From NCBI RefSeq assembly GCF_003669015.1, contig NZ_CP033069.1, forward strand, positions 4,598,501 to 4,662,500: 64,000 bases of DNA, in the 5' to 3' direction. A program made the translations under genes and the position numbers. The notes below the pieces were generated by a model that worked only from the letters and a program-made list of their open reading frames with translations, had not been told where the DNA came from and ran no database searches. This document shows, piece by piece, positions 28,487 through 37,584 of the stretch; position 1 is the stretch's first letter, and every line of letters begins with the position of its first letter. This stretch comes from Acidovorax sp. 1608163. GTDB taxonomy: Bacteria > Pseudomonadota > Gammaproteobacteria > Burkholderiales > Burkholderiaceae_C.

Positions 28487-29791
28487 ATGAAGCGCGGTTT
28501 CTACACGATCATGTCGGCGCAGTTTTTCAGCTCGCTGGCCGACAACGCACTCTTCGTGGCCGCCGTGGAGCTGCTGCGGGCCGATGGCGCCCCCGAATGG
28601 CAACGCGCCGCGCTGGTGCCCATGTTTGCGCTGTTCTATGTGGTGCTGGCGCCGTTTGTGGGCGCCTTTGCCGACGCGCTGCCCAAGGGCCGGGTCATGT
28701 TCATCAGCAACGCCATCAAGGTGGTGGGCTGCCTGATGATGCTGTTTGGCTCGCACCCGCTCATGGCCTACGCCGTGGTGGGGCTGGGGGCGGCGGCCTA
28801 CTCGCCCGCCAAGTACGGCATCCTGACCGAGCTGCTGCCCGCGTCGCAACTGGTCAAGGCCAATGGCTGGATCGAGGGGCTGACGATTGCATCGATCATT
28901 TTGGGCGTGCTGCTGGGCGGGCAACTGGTGGGGCAGCACCTGTCGGTGATGCTCTTGAGCATCGACATCCCCCTCATCGACACCGGTGTGGACACCCCGG
29001 CCGAATCGGCCATTGCGACGCTGATCCTGGTGTATGTGGTGGCGGCCTGGTTCAACACCCGCATCCCGCACACCGGGGTAGAGATGCGCCCCCTGCGCAC
29101 CGACCCCTCGCGCAATGTGCTGTCCAACACGCTGGCGCTGCTGCCCGACTTCTGGGCCTGCAACAGCCGCCTGTGGCGCGACAAGCTGGGGCAGATTTCG
29201 CTGTCCACCACCACCCTCTTCTGGGGCGCTGGTGGCAACCTCAAGTTCATCGTGCTGGCCTGGGCTGCCGTGGCCCTGGGCTACAACACCACGCAGGCCT
29301 CGGCCCTGACCGGGGTAGTGGCCATCGGTACCGCCGTGGGCGCGGTGGTGGCGTCCATGCGCATGCGGCTCGATGCCGCCACCAAGGTGATTCCCCTGGG
29401 CATCAGCATGGGGCTGCTGCTCATCCTCATGGTGTTCATCAACAACATCTGGCTGGCCATTCCGTTCCTGATCTTGCTGGGTGGCCTGGGCGGCTACCTG
29501 GTGGTGCCCATGAACGCACTGTTGCAGCACCGGGGCCACAACCTGATGGGCTCCGGGCGCTCGATTGCCGTGCAGAACTTCAACGAGCAGGCCTGCATCC
29601 TGGGCCTGGGCGCGTTCTACAGCCTGTCGCTCAAGCTGGGGCTGTCGGTGTTTGGCGCCATCACCGCCTTTGGCCTGGTGGTGGCGGGCATCATGTGGCT
29701 GATTCGCCGCTGGCACATCAGCAACTGCACCCGCCACCGCGAAGAGGTGGAGCACCTTCTGCACATTGCGCGGCAAGACCACCACCACTGA
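28487..29791 (+). CDS. lplT: Lysophospholipid transporter LplT
   Basis: The 434-residue MFS protein has LplT features: MKRGFYTIMSAQFFSSLADNALFVAAVELL at the N-terminus, then AAAYSPAKYGILTELLPASQLVKANGW and SVAVQNF-like IAVQNFNEQACILG. LplT flips 2-acyl lysophospholipids inward across the inner membrane for re-acylation. No fused or adjacent acyltransferase gene (aas) is present. The alr-lplT neighbourhood is familiar in Comamonadaceae, from memory. Confidence 0.94.
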   Translation: MKRGFYTIMSAQFFSSLADNALFVAAVELLRADGAPEWQRAALVPMFALFYVVLAPFVGAFADALPKGRVMFISNAIKVVGCLMMLFGSHPLMAYAVVGLGAAAYSPAKYGILTELLPASQLVKANGWIEGLTIASIILGVLLGGQLVGQHLSVMLLSIDIPLIDTGVDTPAESAIATLILVYVVAAWFNTRIPHTGVEMRPLRTDPSRNVLSNTLALLPDFWACNSRLWRDKLGQISLSTTTLFWGAGGNLKFIVLAWAAVALGYNTTQASALTGVVAIGTAVGAVVASMRMRLDAATKVIPLGISMGLLLILMVFINNIWLAIPFLILLGGLGGYLVVPMNALLQHRGHNLMGSGRSIAVQNFNEQACILGLGAFYSLSLKLGLSVFGAITAFGLVVAGIMWLIRRWHISNCTRHREEVEHLLHIARQDHHH

Positions 29792-29877
29792 GTCCCTGTT
29801 CCAAGCCCCCCCGGCCGCACAGGCGCGGCAGGTGATGCACCGGGGATCCGCGCCACGCTGCCCAGGCGCTCAATCAC

Positions 29878-29938
29878 TCCTTTTTTGATAGCTGCCAGCG
29901 CTTATTAAACAAGCGCTGGCACCCGATTTAATGCATAG
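29878..29938. repeat. Comamonadaceae-type intergenic repeat, copy D
   Basis: TTGATAGCTGCCAGCGCTTATTAAACAAGCGCTGGCA with palindromic CCAGCGCTT...AAGCGCTGG. Its right end overlaps the start codon of the downstream transporter gene (ATG 29931). Confidence 0.75.
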
Positions 29939-30832
29939 TTTTTTGCCTGTACTGGCGTTGGTGTTCAACGCCTTTGTCTGGGGCGTTTCGTGGTGGCCGT
30001 TTCGGCAACTGCACGGCGCCGGGTTGCACCCCCTGTGGGCCACGGCGCTGATGTATGCGTTGGCCGTGGGGGCCTGCTGCTGGTGCGCCCCGGCCTGCTC
30101 GCACGCACCTTGCAGCACCCGGCCCTGTGGCTCTTGGCGCTGTCGTCGGGCCTGACCAATGTGGCCTTCAACTGGGCCGTGACGGTGGGCGACGTGGTGC
30201 GGGTGGTGCTGCTGTTTTATCTGATGCCCGCCTGGTCGGTGCTGCTGGCCTGGCGCGTGCTGGGCGAGCGCCCCACGCGCATGGCCGTGGTGCGGCTGGT
30301 ACTTGCGTTTGCGGGTGTGGCCCTGGTGCTGGTGCCTGCCGATGCTTCGATAGAGCGCCTGCTGGGCCACCTCTCAGGGGCCGACCTGCTGGCCCTGGCC
30401 GGGGGCTTTTGCTTTGCGCTGACCAACGTCACCCTGCGCCGCCTGCACCGGCTGCCCAGCGAGTGCCGCATGCTGGCCATGTTTGGCGGCGGCGCCCTCA
30501 TGGCCACAGCCAGCGCCTGCGCAGGCTTGTTGGCGGGCTTTGTCACCCCCGTGCCCGCACTGGCCAGCGGTTGGGTGACGGTGGCATTGCTGCTGGCAGC
30601 GGCCTTTTTGCTGAGCAACTACGCGCTGCAGTTTGGCGCCACGCGGCTGGCGGCGGGCACCACGGCGCTCATCATGCTGTCGGAGGTGGTGTTTGCCAGC
30701 GTGTCGTCGGTGCTGCTGACAGACACCGCGCTGGACGCCCGCACCGCGCTGGACGCCCGCACCGTGCTGGGCGGCGCCATGATCGTGTCGGCCGCGTTGC
30801 TGGCCACCGTGCCGTGGAGGCCAAAGCGCTGA
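29931..30832 (+). pseudogene. EamA-type DMT exporter, frameshifted as sequenced
   Basis: The first frame gives MHSFLPVLALVFNAFVWGVSWWPFRQL and runs to YALAVGA. The rest (LLLVRPGLLARTLQHP through ten-helix EamA repeats) follows in another frame. Adding one G to the G5 run at 30068-30072 restores a protein of about 300 residues with two EamA domains (drug/metabolite transporter superfamily, inner membrane). An 18-bp in-frame tandem duplication (TALDAR twice) lies near the end. The substrate is unknown. The frameshift may be a sequencing artefact. Confidence 0.82.
30725..30760 (+). repeat. 18-bp tandem duplication inside the DMT gene
   Basis: ACCGCGCTGGACGCCCGC occurs twice head to tail, encoding TALDAR-TALDAR in a loop before the last transmembrane segment. 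It keeps frame, so copy number can vary without disrupting the protein. Confidence 0.9.
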
Positions 30833-30933
30833 CGAACAGGCGCTGACAACAATGGGCTGACACCCCCGGGGCCTGTCCCGATACCATGGGCCTGCCCATC
30901 CCCACCCACCACCTCACCGACGGAGCCTTGCCC

Positions 30934-31422
30934 ATGCCCCAAGACATCTACACCTTCGACGCCCAGGACATTCGCGGCCAGCGCGTGGCGCTGGAACAGT
31001 TCCGGGGCCAGGTGCTGCTCATCGTCAACACGGCCAGCGCCTGTGGCTTCACGCCGCAATTTGCGGGCTTGCAGGCGCTGCACCAGCAGTACGCAAGCCA
31101 GGGGCTGGTGGTGCTGGGGTTTCCCTGCAACCAGTTTGGCAAGCAAGACCCTGGCAGCAACGACGAGATCGCGGGCTTTTGCCAGCTGAACTACGGCGTG
31201 GACTTTCCCATGATGGCCAAAATCGACGTGAACGGCGAGCAAGCCGCACCGCTGTACCGCTGGCTGACCGAGCAAGCGCCCGGCATTCTGGGCACCAAGG
31301 CCATCAAGTGGAACTTCACAAAATTCCTCGTGGGCAAAGACGGGCAGGTGGTGCGCCGCTATGCCCCGCAGGACGCGCCCGCCAAGCTGGCGCAAGACAT
31401 TGAGGCGGCGCTGCGCGCCTGA
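30934..31422 (+). CDS. Glutathione peroxidase
   Basis: The 162-residue thioredoxin-fold enzyme has the peroxidatic Cys at C37 in NTASACGFTPQF, the Gln of the catalytic tetrad in GFPCNQFGKQDPG, and the Trp/Asn in IKWNFTKFLV. It is a Cys-type GPx of the kind that reduces organic and hydrogen peroxides with thioredoxin or glutathione. The ATG at 30934 follows CGGAG; an upstream in-frame ATG at 30886 would add a non-conserved leader. It is a single gene between the DMT gene and a REP-like repeat. Confidence 0.93.
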   Translation: MPQDIYTFDAQDIRGQRVALEQFRGQVLLIVNTASACGFTPQFAGLQALHQQYASQGLVVLGFPCNQFGKQDPGSNDEIAGFCQLNYGVDFPMMAKIDVNGEQAAPLYRWLTEQAPGILGTKAIKWNFTKFLVGKDGQVVRRYAPQDAPAKLAQDIEAALRA

Positions 31423-31462
31423 TCACTTGTTCTATTGATCCGGCCTCTTTGAACTTGAAATA

Positions 31463-31522
31463 CCCGTTCGGGTTGAGCTTGTCGAAACCTTGCGCGGCGC
31501 TTTGACAGCGCTCAGTGAACGG
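31463..31522. repeat. REP-like inverted repeat, copy 3
   Basis: CCGTTCGGGTTGAGCTTGTCGAAA and TTTGACAGCGCTCAGTGAACGG flank CCTTGCGCGGCG. It has the same loop sequence as copy 2 with mutated arms. It separates the convergent glutathione peroxidase and WYL-regulator genes. Confidence 0.75.
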
Positions 31523-31562
31523 TTCAAGTGGGTTCGTTCCGGCTCAATCAAACACCGCCACA

Positions 31563-32275
31563 TCACTGCAGCGGCGCTTCGGCGGCCCAGCAGGCGCGCT
31601 CTTCCTCCACCTGGCGCAGCAGGTCGGCCAGCGTTCTGCCAGGCTCTTGGCGAAAGCGCTCGGGCAGCACCGTGAAGGCGGCAATGCGGTCGATGCGAAA
31701 GCCCCGAAAGTCACTGCGCAGCTCGCACCAGGCCGACAAGGTCCACACCTTGCCCCAGTAAAAGCAGCCCAGCGGCCGCAGCCTGCGCAGGCTGGGGCGG
31801 CCCTGCACATCGGCGTAATCGATCTCCACCACATGGCAGCTTTGCACCGCCTCGCGCAGGGCCTGCAGCGTGGCCTGGGCGCGGGCGTCGAGCCCCACCA
31901 TGGGCGCGTACAGCGCTTGGGCCTCGGCCGCCAGCCGGGCCGCTGGGGCAGCACCGACAAAATCTTGCCCAGCGCCCCTTCCACCTCGCGCGCCAGGCCT
32001 GGGTCCAGCCACACTTGCGCCAGGCGGGCGGCCGCCACCAGCGCATTGGCCTCGCCCTGGCTGAACATGAGTGGGGGCAGCTCAAACCCCGCCCCCAGGC
32101 GGTACCCCACACCGGCCTCGCCCTCAATGGGCACGCCCTGGTGCTGCAGGTCGGCCACATCGCGGTAAATCGTGCGCTGCGAGACTTCCAGCCGCTCCGC
32201 CAGGAACGCCGCCGTCGACAGCCGCCGCCCCCGGATGAGCTGCACGATCTGGAACAGGCGGTCAGCGCGGCGCAT
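31563..32275 (-). pseudogene. YafY-type WYL-domain transcriptional regulator, frameshifted as sequenced
   Basis: The N-terminal frame has a DeoR-like winged helix (MRRADRLFQIVQLIRGRRLSTAAFLAERLEVSQRTIYRDVADLQ). The WYL domain continues in another frame (LREAVQSCHVVEIDYADVQG, PLGCFYWGKVWTLSAWCELR with WTLSAWC in the WYL position). One missing base in the G4 run at 31945-31948 (plus strand) accounts for the split; the restored protein is about 237 residues. The ATG at 32275 is preceded by GGAGG. WYL domains sense nucleotides or other ligands; the target may be the nearby GyrI-like gene. Confidence 0.83.
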
Positions 32276-32346
32276 AGAACCTCCGCGCATTCACAGCCTC
32301 AGCGCAACGGTAGTGGCCAGCCAGAGGCAAGCCGCCGTTTTGCCAG

Positions 32347-32742
32347 TCAGAGCAGCAGCAACCCGCCCACGGCAATGGCCACGCCCAACAACATGGGCCA
32401 CCAAGCGGGGTCGTCCTTTTCAAAGACGAACTCGTAGGGGTTGCGCTCATCGTAGAACACCTTGACCGGTTTGCCCGCCTGGAAGTCGTCCAGCGCCGCT
32501 TTGGGGAAAGAGCTGGACTTGTGGACCTTTTGCCCCGATGCCGTCGTGAAATCGAACTCCGCCGTGTAGGTGGTCGATCCCTTGCGAGAGCGCTCGGTGT
32601 ACTTGCTGATCGGCTCGACCACAGCCGCTACGCCCCGCTTGTGCAAGGACTTGTTTTTGGAATAGTCCTGGTAACCAAAAATCAGAAACGCTGCGCCGAT
32701 CACAACGCACGCGATCTTCTTGACCCCGCTGCTCAACTCCAT
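32347..32742 (-). CDS. DUF3592-type membrane protein
   Basis: The 131-residue protein has an N-terminal helix (IACVVIGAAFLIFGYQDYS) and a C-terminal helix (WWPMLLGVAIAVGGLLLL) around a beta-rich extracytoplasmic domain. The domain carries TYTAEFDFTTASGQKV and KPVKVFYDERNPYEFVFE, the DUF3592 pattern of a small domain anchored at both ends. The ATG at 32742 follows an AGAGAGGG ribosome-binding site. Function unknown. Base composition is lower in GC than its neighbours. Confidence 0.8.
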   Translation of the reverse strand: MELSSGVKKIACVVIGAAFLIFGYQDYSKNKSLHKRGVAAVVEPISKYTERSRKGSTTYTAEFDFTTASGQKVHKSSSFPKAALDDFQAGKPVKVFYDERNPYEFVFEKDDPAWWPMLLGVAIAVGGLLLL

Positions 32743-33102
32743 TTTTTTCCCTCTCTCTTGTTGTGGCAGACCGCCATTGAGGGGCATGTGTGGCATAAGC
32801 GCAGCGCGGATGGCAGCGGCACACCACGGCCCAGCCAGCGGTCGGCCGCCATTGTCCACGCATCGCATAGGGGTACAGCGGTGACACCATCGCAAGAGTC
32901 ACCTTAGAAAAGACATCGCATTGAGTGTTCCACATGGCGATTACGCCTTTCCTCATTAGCTTTGAAGCTATATTTTTCATAGCAATCACACACATGAATG
33001 GCCGCAACAACGCCCGGCCTGCAGTTGTAACGAATGTTGTCTGACAGCAAGCCCATGGGAACGCATCCAACGCTCCAAGGGGGGTGATAGGCACCAAAGC
33101 GC
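32743..33102. other. Non-coding spacer with one degenerate intergenic repeat
   Basis: No convincing gene is seen on either strand; the short open frames have no family motifs. At 32955-32990 the sequence TTAGCTTTGAAGCTATATTTTTCATAGCAA resembles the right half of the window's intergenic repeat family. Confidence 0.5.
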
Positions 33103-33603
33103 TTAACGGGGAACGGCCCCGGACCCATAAACCCCAATGTGAATGGCCACTTGGTACGGCCCGCTGTAGGCCTCGAAGTCGGTGCCAAAACGGCGCTGCA
33201 CCTGGGGGTTGGCGGCAAAGTAGTGCCATACCGCCGTCCAGGCGTCGATCACCAGCTGGGGCATGTGGCCCTCCGACTCGAACACCAGGTAGGTGCCGGC
33301 CTCGATGTCCACCGCGCTCGCGCCGGGCATGGCTTGGTGGTCTGCGGGGGCAGCGACCCCTGCCAGCACGTCAAATTCACCGTGCTGGTCTGAGGCGTAG
33401 TGGCTGTACACCCCGAACACGCGGCCATCGTCGCCAGGAGGGGGCAGCTTGTGCTCCCAGCTTTCGCTGAAGAAGCGGTCCCACAGCGCGCCGATGCGTG
33501 CGGTGGCGGGGTCGGCCTCGGCCGGGTTGGAGGTACGGGTGCGAATGCCCACCGCGCGGAATGCAGGAACAGACACCGCCCAAGGCGTGATGGCACACAA
33601 CAT
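33103..33603 (-). CDS. GyrI-like / AraC effector-binding domain protein
   Basis: The 166-residue protein is a stand-alone GyrI-like (SHS2) domain. It has two alternating strand-helix units, with GVYSHYASDQHGEFDVLAGV, the conserved hydrophobic-Glu-Gly turn YLVFESEGHMPQLVIDAWTAVWHYF, and the terminal VAIHIGVYG. Such domains bind small cationic or hydrophobic ligands and sometimes inhibit gyrase or hydrolyse electrophiles. A WYL regulator nearby on the same strand is a frequent partner. The start at 33603 gives the normal N-terminal strand. Confidence 0.85.
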   Translation of the reverse strand: MLCAITPWAVSVPAFRAVGIRTRTSNPAEADPATARIGALWDRFFSESWEHKLPPPGDDGRVFGVYSHYASDQHGEFDVLAGVAAPADHQAMPGASAVDIEAGTYLVFESEGHMPQLVIDAWTAVWHYFAANPQVQRRFGTDFEAYSGPYQVAIHIGVYGSGAVPR

Positions 33604-33749
33604 GCAAACTCCTGTATGTTTAAACAGGTTTTGGATACTGCCTTGGGGCTACTGACACCGTTATGTCAGCAGGGTGGCAGGCGCCCCGGCCTGCCGTGCA
33701 ACGCCCTGAAGCCTGGCACACACCAGGGTGGTTGCATCAGGTCAATCCA

Positions 33750-34621
33750 TCAGTCAGCGGCGCCGCCATCTGCCTGTGGGGCAGCCTTGGCCGCTGCCAG
33801 CTTGCGGGCGCGCTCCAGTTGCTGGCCGGTGCTGCGCGGGTCCATGCCGTACATGTCGGCAAACTGCTCCAGCGTGCTGCCGCTGGCCTCAAAGGCGCGC
33901 AGCAGGGCTTCGGCCTTGGCGTTGCGGGCGGCCCATTCGGCAAAGGCTTCTTCCAGGATAGCGTTGGCAGCGTCGTCGCGGCCCACCACCAGCTCGGTGT
34001 AGGCCTCGCGGGTGAGTCCTGAGGCCTCGAACGCGGCGATCATGCGGTTGCGCAGCTTGGGCAGCAGGTCTTCGGTGGGGCGGCCCTTTTGGTTCTTGCG
34101 GCGGCGGTACACCTCCAGCAAGGCATGGTGCACATGCTCGGGCGCCATGGCTTCCACGGGCTGGCCTTGCAGGTCGTGGCGCTGCTCACCAGCGGCCACG
34201 GTTTGCAGGTAGCGGGTCGAGCGGGTGTGGATGCCCAGCGCCACCTTGAGCGCTTCGCGCTCGAACAGTTCGGGATGAGCGGCCAGCAGGTCTTGGAAGA
34301 TGCCGCGCTTGAGGGGGCGGAACACCGCGCCGAACAAGTGCGGGTACAGGCCAGCCAACTGCTCCAGTGCAGGGTGCACGCGCTGGGGGCGGGCGCCTGG
34401 GCGGCGGCGGGCGCGCCTTCAGCGTTGCGGCCACCGCGGTCTTTGCCGCCACGGCGGCCCCGGTTACGGGCGGCACGCCCTGCGGCGTTGCCAGCGCGGT
34501 CTGCGGCGGCAGCGCCTTCTGGTGTCGTTGCGGTGGCGCGCTCACTGGCGGCCCCAGCATGGGCTGCCCCAGCGTCTGCGGGCAGGGGGGCGGCAACGAC
34601 TTCAGGCACGGATTCGGTCAT
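33750..34621 (-). pseudogene. proQ: ProQ/FinO-family RNA chaperone, frameshifted as sequenced
   Basis: The N-terminal frame is an Ala-rich and Arg/Gly-rich tail (NRGRRGGKDRGGRN). After a one-base break at the G5 run 34385-34389 the conserved FinO/ProQ domain follows: LAGLYPHLFGAVFRPLKRGIFQDLLA, then ALGIHTRSTRYLQTVAAGEQRHDLQG and VYRRRKNQKGR. The C-terminal extension ends in AAPQADGGAAD. ProQ proteins bind structured RNA and stabilise small RNAs. Restoring one base gives about 290 residues. ATG 34621 (MTESVPEVV) is preferred. As ProQ is usually intact, a sequencing error is the simplest explanation. Confidence 0.87.
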
Positions 34622-34717
34622 AGCGATCAAAGTCCTTCAGGGGACGGGGGAGCAACAAACCCTCCATCATGCCACCGATGGCCTTTCGCGCACCCTGGGT
34701 GCCCCTCTGGCAGGACA

Positions 34718-36025
34718 TCAGACCAGGGTTTGGGGAGGCTGCGCCAAGTGCAGCGACTGCCACAAGGGCGACAACATCTCGCGCTCCAGTGGCGAGATGC
34801 GCTCGGCCAGCAGCAGGCATTCGCGGTCCAGATCGCGCAGGCGTTGTCCCAGCTCGCGGTCGGCCATGTGCAGCTCCAGCCGCTCGCGCACGGTGATTTC
34901 GGCGTGCTGCGCGCCCCAGTACCCCAGCGAGTTCCAGGCCACCTTCAGGCGCTCCAGCCGCGTGCTGGCGGTGTCGGCAATCTCCAGCGCCTGGGCCTCG
35001 CCGCCCAGGGCCTGTAGCTGTGCATGCAGCTCAGAGGCCAGGGCCGCGCGCTGCTGGATCTCGGCCAGGGGGTTGCACACGAGGGAGGCGGGGGCGGGCA
35101 CATCGGCCACAGCGGGCTCGGCCACGCGGCGCGCCATGTCGCTGATAAAGCCGATGTACTGCGGATCAAACTCGCCGGGCAGCACCCGCAGGGCAAAGCT
35201 GGCACGGGTCAGCGGCGCAGACTGCGCCCGGGCGATGCCCAAGGTCACCTCGGTCACGGCCAGCATGCGGCCCAGGGGCGACAAATCGGGCTGGCGCAGC
35301 CGCGCGGGGTAGCCCGAGCCGTTGAGCCGCTCGTGGTGCTCGCCCACCGCGCGGCCAATGGCGCGCGGGTAGTCGGTGGTGCTGTCCAGCAGCAGTTGCG
35401 CCACGCGGGGGTGCACCACCAGGTGCTTGTGGCCCAGCAGGTCCATGCTGCGGCCGGGGTCCAGATACTCGGGCTGGATGTAGATCTCGCCAATGTCGTG
35501 CAGCAGCCCTGCGAGCATGGCCATGCGCACATCCATGGCCTGGCCCAGGTACTTGGTGGCCAGCGCACCCATCAAGGCCATGGCCTGCACGGCGTGGGTC
35601 ACCATCTCGGGCCGGTTGGCCAAGGCAGTGGTCAGCAGCAACTGGGCCACCGAGTGCAGGGGCAGCTGGCGCAGCTGCTGGCCCACCCCCTCGGCCCAGG
35701 GCCGCAGGCCCTGCACCAGCGGGGTGGGCTCGGCCATGAAACGCTCAAAGTCTTCCTGCAGCGTGATCAGGCTCACGCCGTCTTCAGCGGCCAGGCACGA
35801 TTCGAGCGGCTTGCTGAGCTTGCGCTCGAGCAGGCGCTGCTGCAGGCTGGCCGACACCGGCTGGTTCTTGGCCCAGAGCTTGACGCCCCGTACATCGACG
35901 ATGTCCTCGGACGCGACGATGCTGTAGATCTCGGCGGCCCGCACGATGGCGTTCAGCGCCACCGGGTTGGCGGTGCTGCCCGCGTGCGAATCCTCTGGGT
36001 CTTCCCTGGTCTGTGCGTTTGGCAT
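34718..36025 (-). CDS. HD-GYP domain protein (probable c-di-GMP phosphodiesterase)
   Basis: The 435-residue protein has an N-terminal region of unknown fold (about 1-120) and an HD-GYP domain (about 130-300). This carries the metal-binding HD in AGLLHDIGEIYI, later His residues in LLGHKHLVVHP, and HHERLNGSGYP (HHExxxGxGYP-like). The C-terminal part is helical, perhaps coiled coil. HD-GYP enzymes hydrolyse cyclic di-GMP and control motility and biofilm. In the first signature Glu is followed by Arg (HHER), which is within family variation. The ATG at 36025 (MPNAQTRED) is taken as start. Confidence 0.85.
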   Translation of the reverse strand: MPNAQTREDPEDSHAGSTANPVALNAIVRAAEIYSIVASEDIVDVRGVKLWAKNQPVSASLQQRLLERKLSKPLESCLAAEDGVSLITLQEDFERFMAEPTPLVQGLRPWAEGVGQQLRQLPLHSVAQLLLTTALANRPEMVTHAVQAMALMGALATKYLGQAMDVRMAMLAGLLHDIGEIYIQPEYLDPGRSMDLLGHKHLVVHPRVAQLLLDSTTDYPRAIGRAVGEHHERLNGSGYPARLRQPDLSPLGRMLAVTEVTLGIARAQSAPLTRASFALRVLPGEFDPQYIGFISDMARRVAEPAVADVPAPASLVCNPLAEIQQRAALASELHAQLQALGGEAQALEIADTASTRLERLKVAWNSLGYWGAQHAEITVRERLELHMADRELGQRLRDLDRECLLLAERISPLEREMLSPLWQSLHLAQPPQTLV

Positions 36026-36236
36026 CTTGTGGCGGTCCTTACCGGTGTGCTGGCGGCCAGGGCCACAGGTGCGGGCCCACGGCAGCCACCGTGCCAACGC
36101 TGCCGCCGGGCAGGCCAGACAACGTTGTCATCGGATTGTGGGCGCAGACACGGCCTGCGCCATGACAAACAGGGCGACGCGTGGGCTGGCTGCAACAGCC
36201 CAGGGCCCGACCAGCACTCCTTGCCTGGCGCAGCGG

Positions 36237-37532
36237 CTACAAGGCGGTAAGGGCGGCCGCTGAGGCCGTGGCCAGTGCCTCGTCCAGCACCTCCACCCAG
36301 TGCCGCACGGGCGTGCCCGTGCCGCTTTGCAGGTGGGTGATGCAGCCGATGTTGGCCGACAGAATCACATCGGGCGGCTGCTCGCCAAAGGCTTCGGCCA
36401 GCACGCCCAGTTTGCGGTCGCGCAGCTGGTGCGACAGGTCCGGCTGCAGCACCGAATACGTGCCCGCCGAGCCACAGCACAGGTGCGACTCGTTGCGCGC
36501 CGTGCGCAGTTTGAAACCCAGCTGGTTCAGGTGCGCCTCCACCCCGCCGCGCAGCTTTTGGCCGTGCTGCAAGGTGCAGGGTGGGTGGTAGGCGTACAGG
36601 GTGTCCGGTTGGCGCGTGGCGTCCACGCGGCCCTGCAGCTTGGTGGCCAGCTCGGGCAGCATGGCGGGCAGCAGCTCCGACAAATCGCGCGTGAGGGCGC
36701 TGATGCGCTCGGCCTTGGCGGCGTACTGCGCATCGTCCTTCAGGGTGTGGGCGTATTCCTTCACCGTCACGCCGCAGCCCGAGGCGTTCATCACGATGGC
36801 TTCCACCCCGTCTGCCCCGTCAGGGTCCACCAGCGGCCACCAGGCGTCGATGTTGGCGCGCATCTGGGCCTTGCCACCTTCCTGGTCGTTGAGGTGGAAC
36901 TTGACCGCGCCGCAGCACCCGGCCTGGGCCACCACCACGGTTTGCACGCCCACAGCATCGAGCACGCGGGCGGTGGCGGTGTTGATGTTCGGCATCATGC
37001 TCGGCTGCACGCAGCCCGCCAGCATGATCACCTTGCGGGCATGCTCGCGCGCGGGCCAGGCACCGGCGCTGCGCGGGGTGGTCACTTTCTCTTTGAGCAC
37101 CGTGGGCAAGGCACCGCGCAGGGCCTGGCCCACCTTCATGGCCGGGGCAAACAGGGGCGACGGCAGCCCCTCTTTCAGCGCCCAGCGCAGGGCCTTTTCG
37201 CCCACGGGGCGGGGCACTTTTTCGTCCACGATCTTGCGGCCAATGTCCACCAGGTGGCCGTATTGCACGCCGCTGGGGCAGGTGCTTTCGCAGTTGCGGC
37301 AGGTCAGGCAGCGGTCCAGGTGGCGCTGCGTGGCACGGGTGGGTACAGCGCCTTCGAGCACCTGCTTGATGAGGTAAATGCGCCCACGCGGCCCGTCCAG
37401 CTCGTCGCCCAGCAACTGGTACGTGGGGCAGGTGGCGGTGCAAAAGCCGCAGTGCACGCATTTGCGCAAGATGGCTTCGGCCTCCAGGCCATCGGCGCGG
37501 GCGGCGTATTCGGGGGCGAGTTGGGTCTGCAT
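36237..37532 (-). CDS. glcF: Glycolate oxidase iron-sulfur subunit
   Basis: The 431-residue protein has two 4Fe-4S motifs at the N-terminus (CVHCGFCTATCP and CLTCRNCESTCPSG) and two CCG domains (GCVQPSMMPNIN...AGCCGAVKFH and HPPCTLQHGQ...SHLCCGSAGTYSVLQ). GlcF passes electrons from the GlcD/GlcE flavoproteins to the respiratory chain when glycolate is oxidised to glyoxylate. It is on the same strand as glcE but separated by a DUF1275 gene, and no glcD gene is adjacent. Confidence 0.94.
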   Translation of the reverse strand: MQTQLAPEYAARADGLEAEAILRKCVHCGFCTATCPTYQLLGDELDGPRGRIYLIKQVLEGAVPTRATQRHLDRCLTCRNCESTCPSGVQYGHLVDIGRKIVDEKVPRPVGEKALRWALKEGLPSPLFAPAMKVGQALRGALPTVLKEKVTTPRSAGAWPAREHARKVIMLAGCVQPSMMPNINTATARVLDAVGVQTVVVAQAGCCGAVKFHLNDQEGGKAQMRANIDAWWPLVDPDGADGVEAIVMNASGCGVTVKEYAHTLKDDAQYAAKAERISALTRDLSELLPAMLPELATKLQGRVDATRQPDTLYAYHPPCTLQHGQKLRGGVEAHLNQLGFKLRTARNESHLCCGSAGTYSVLQPDLSHQLRDRKLGVLAEAFGEQPPDVILSANIGCITHLQSGTGTPVRHWVEVLDEALATASAAALTAL

Positions 37533-37584
37533 GGTGCGTGCCTAGGGAAAGAGTCAACAACAGCGCGGGGGCGTTCAGGCCCGA

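Noticed and set aside
33611..33628. CCTGT...ACAGG dyad upstream of the GyrI-like gene as an operator
   Set aside because: Only five-base arms in a single copy; too weak to call a regulatory site without a matching second copy.
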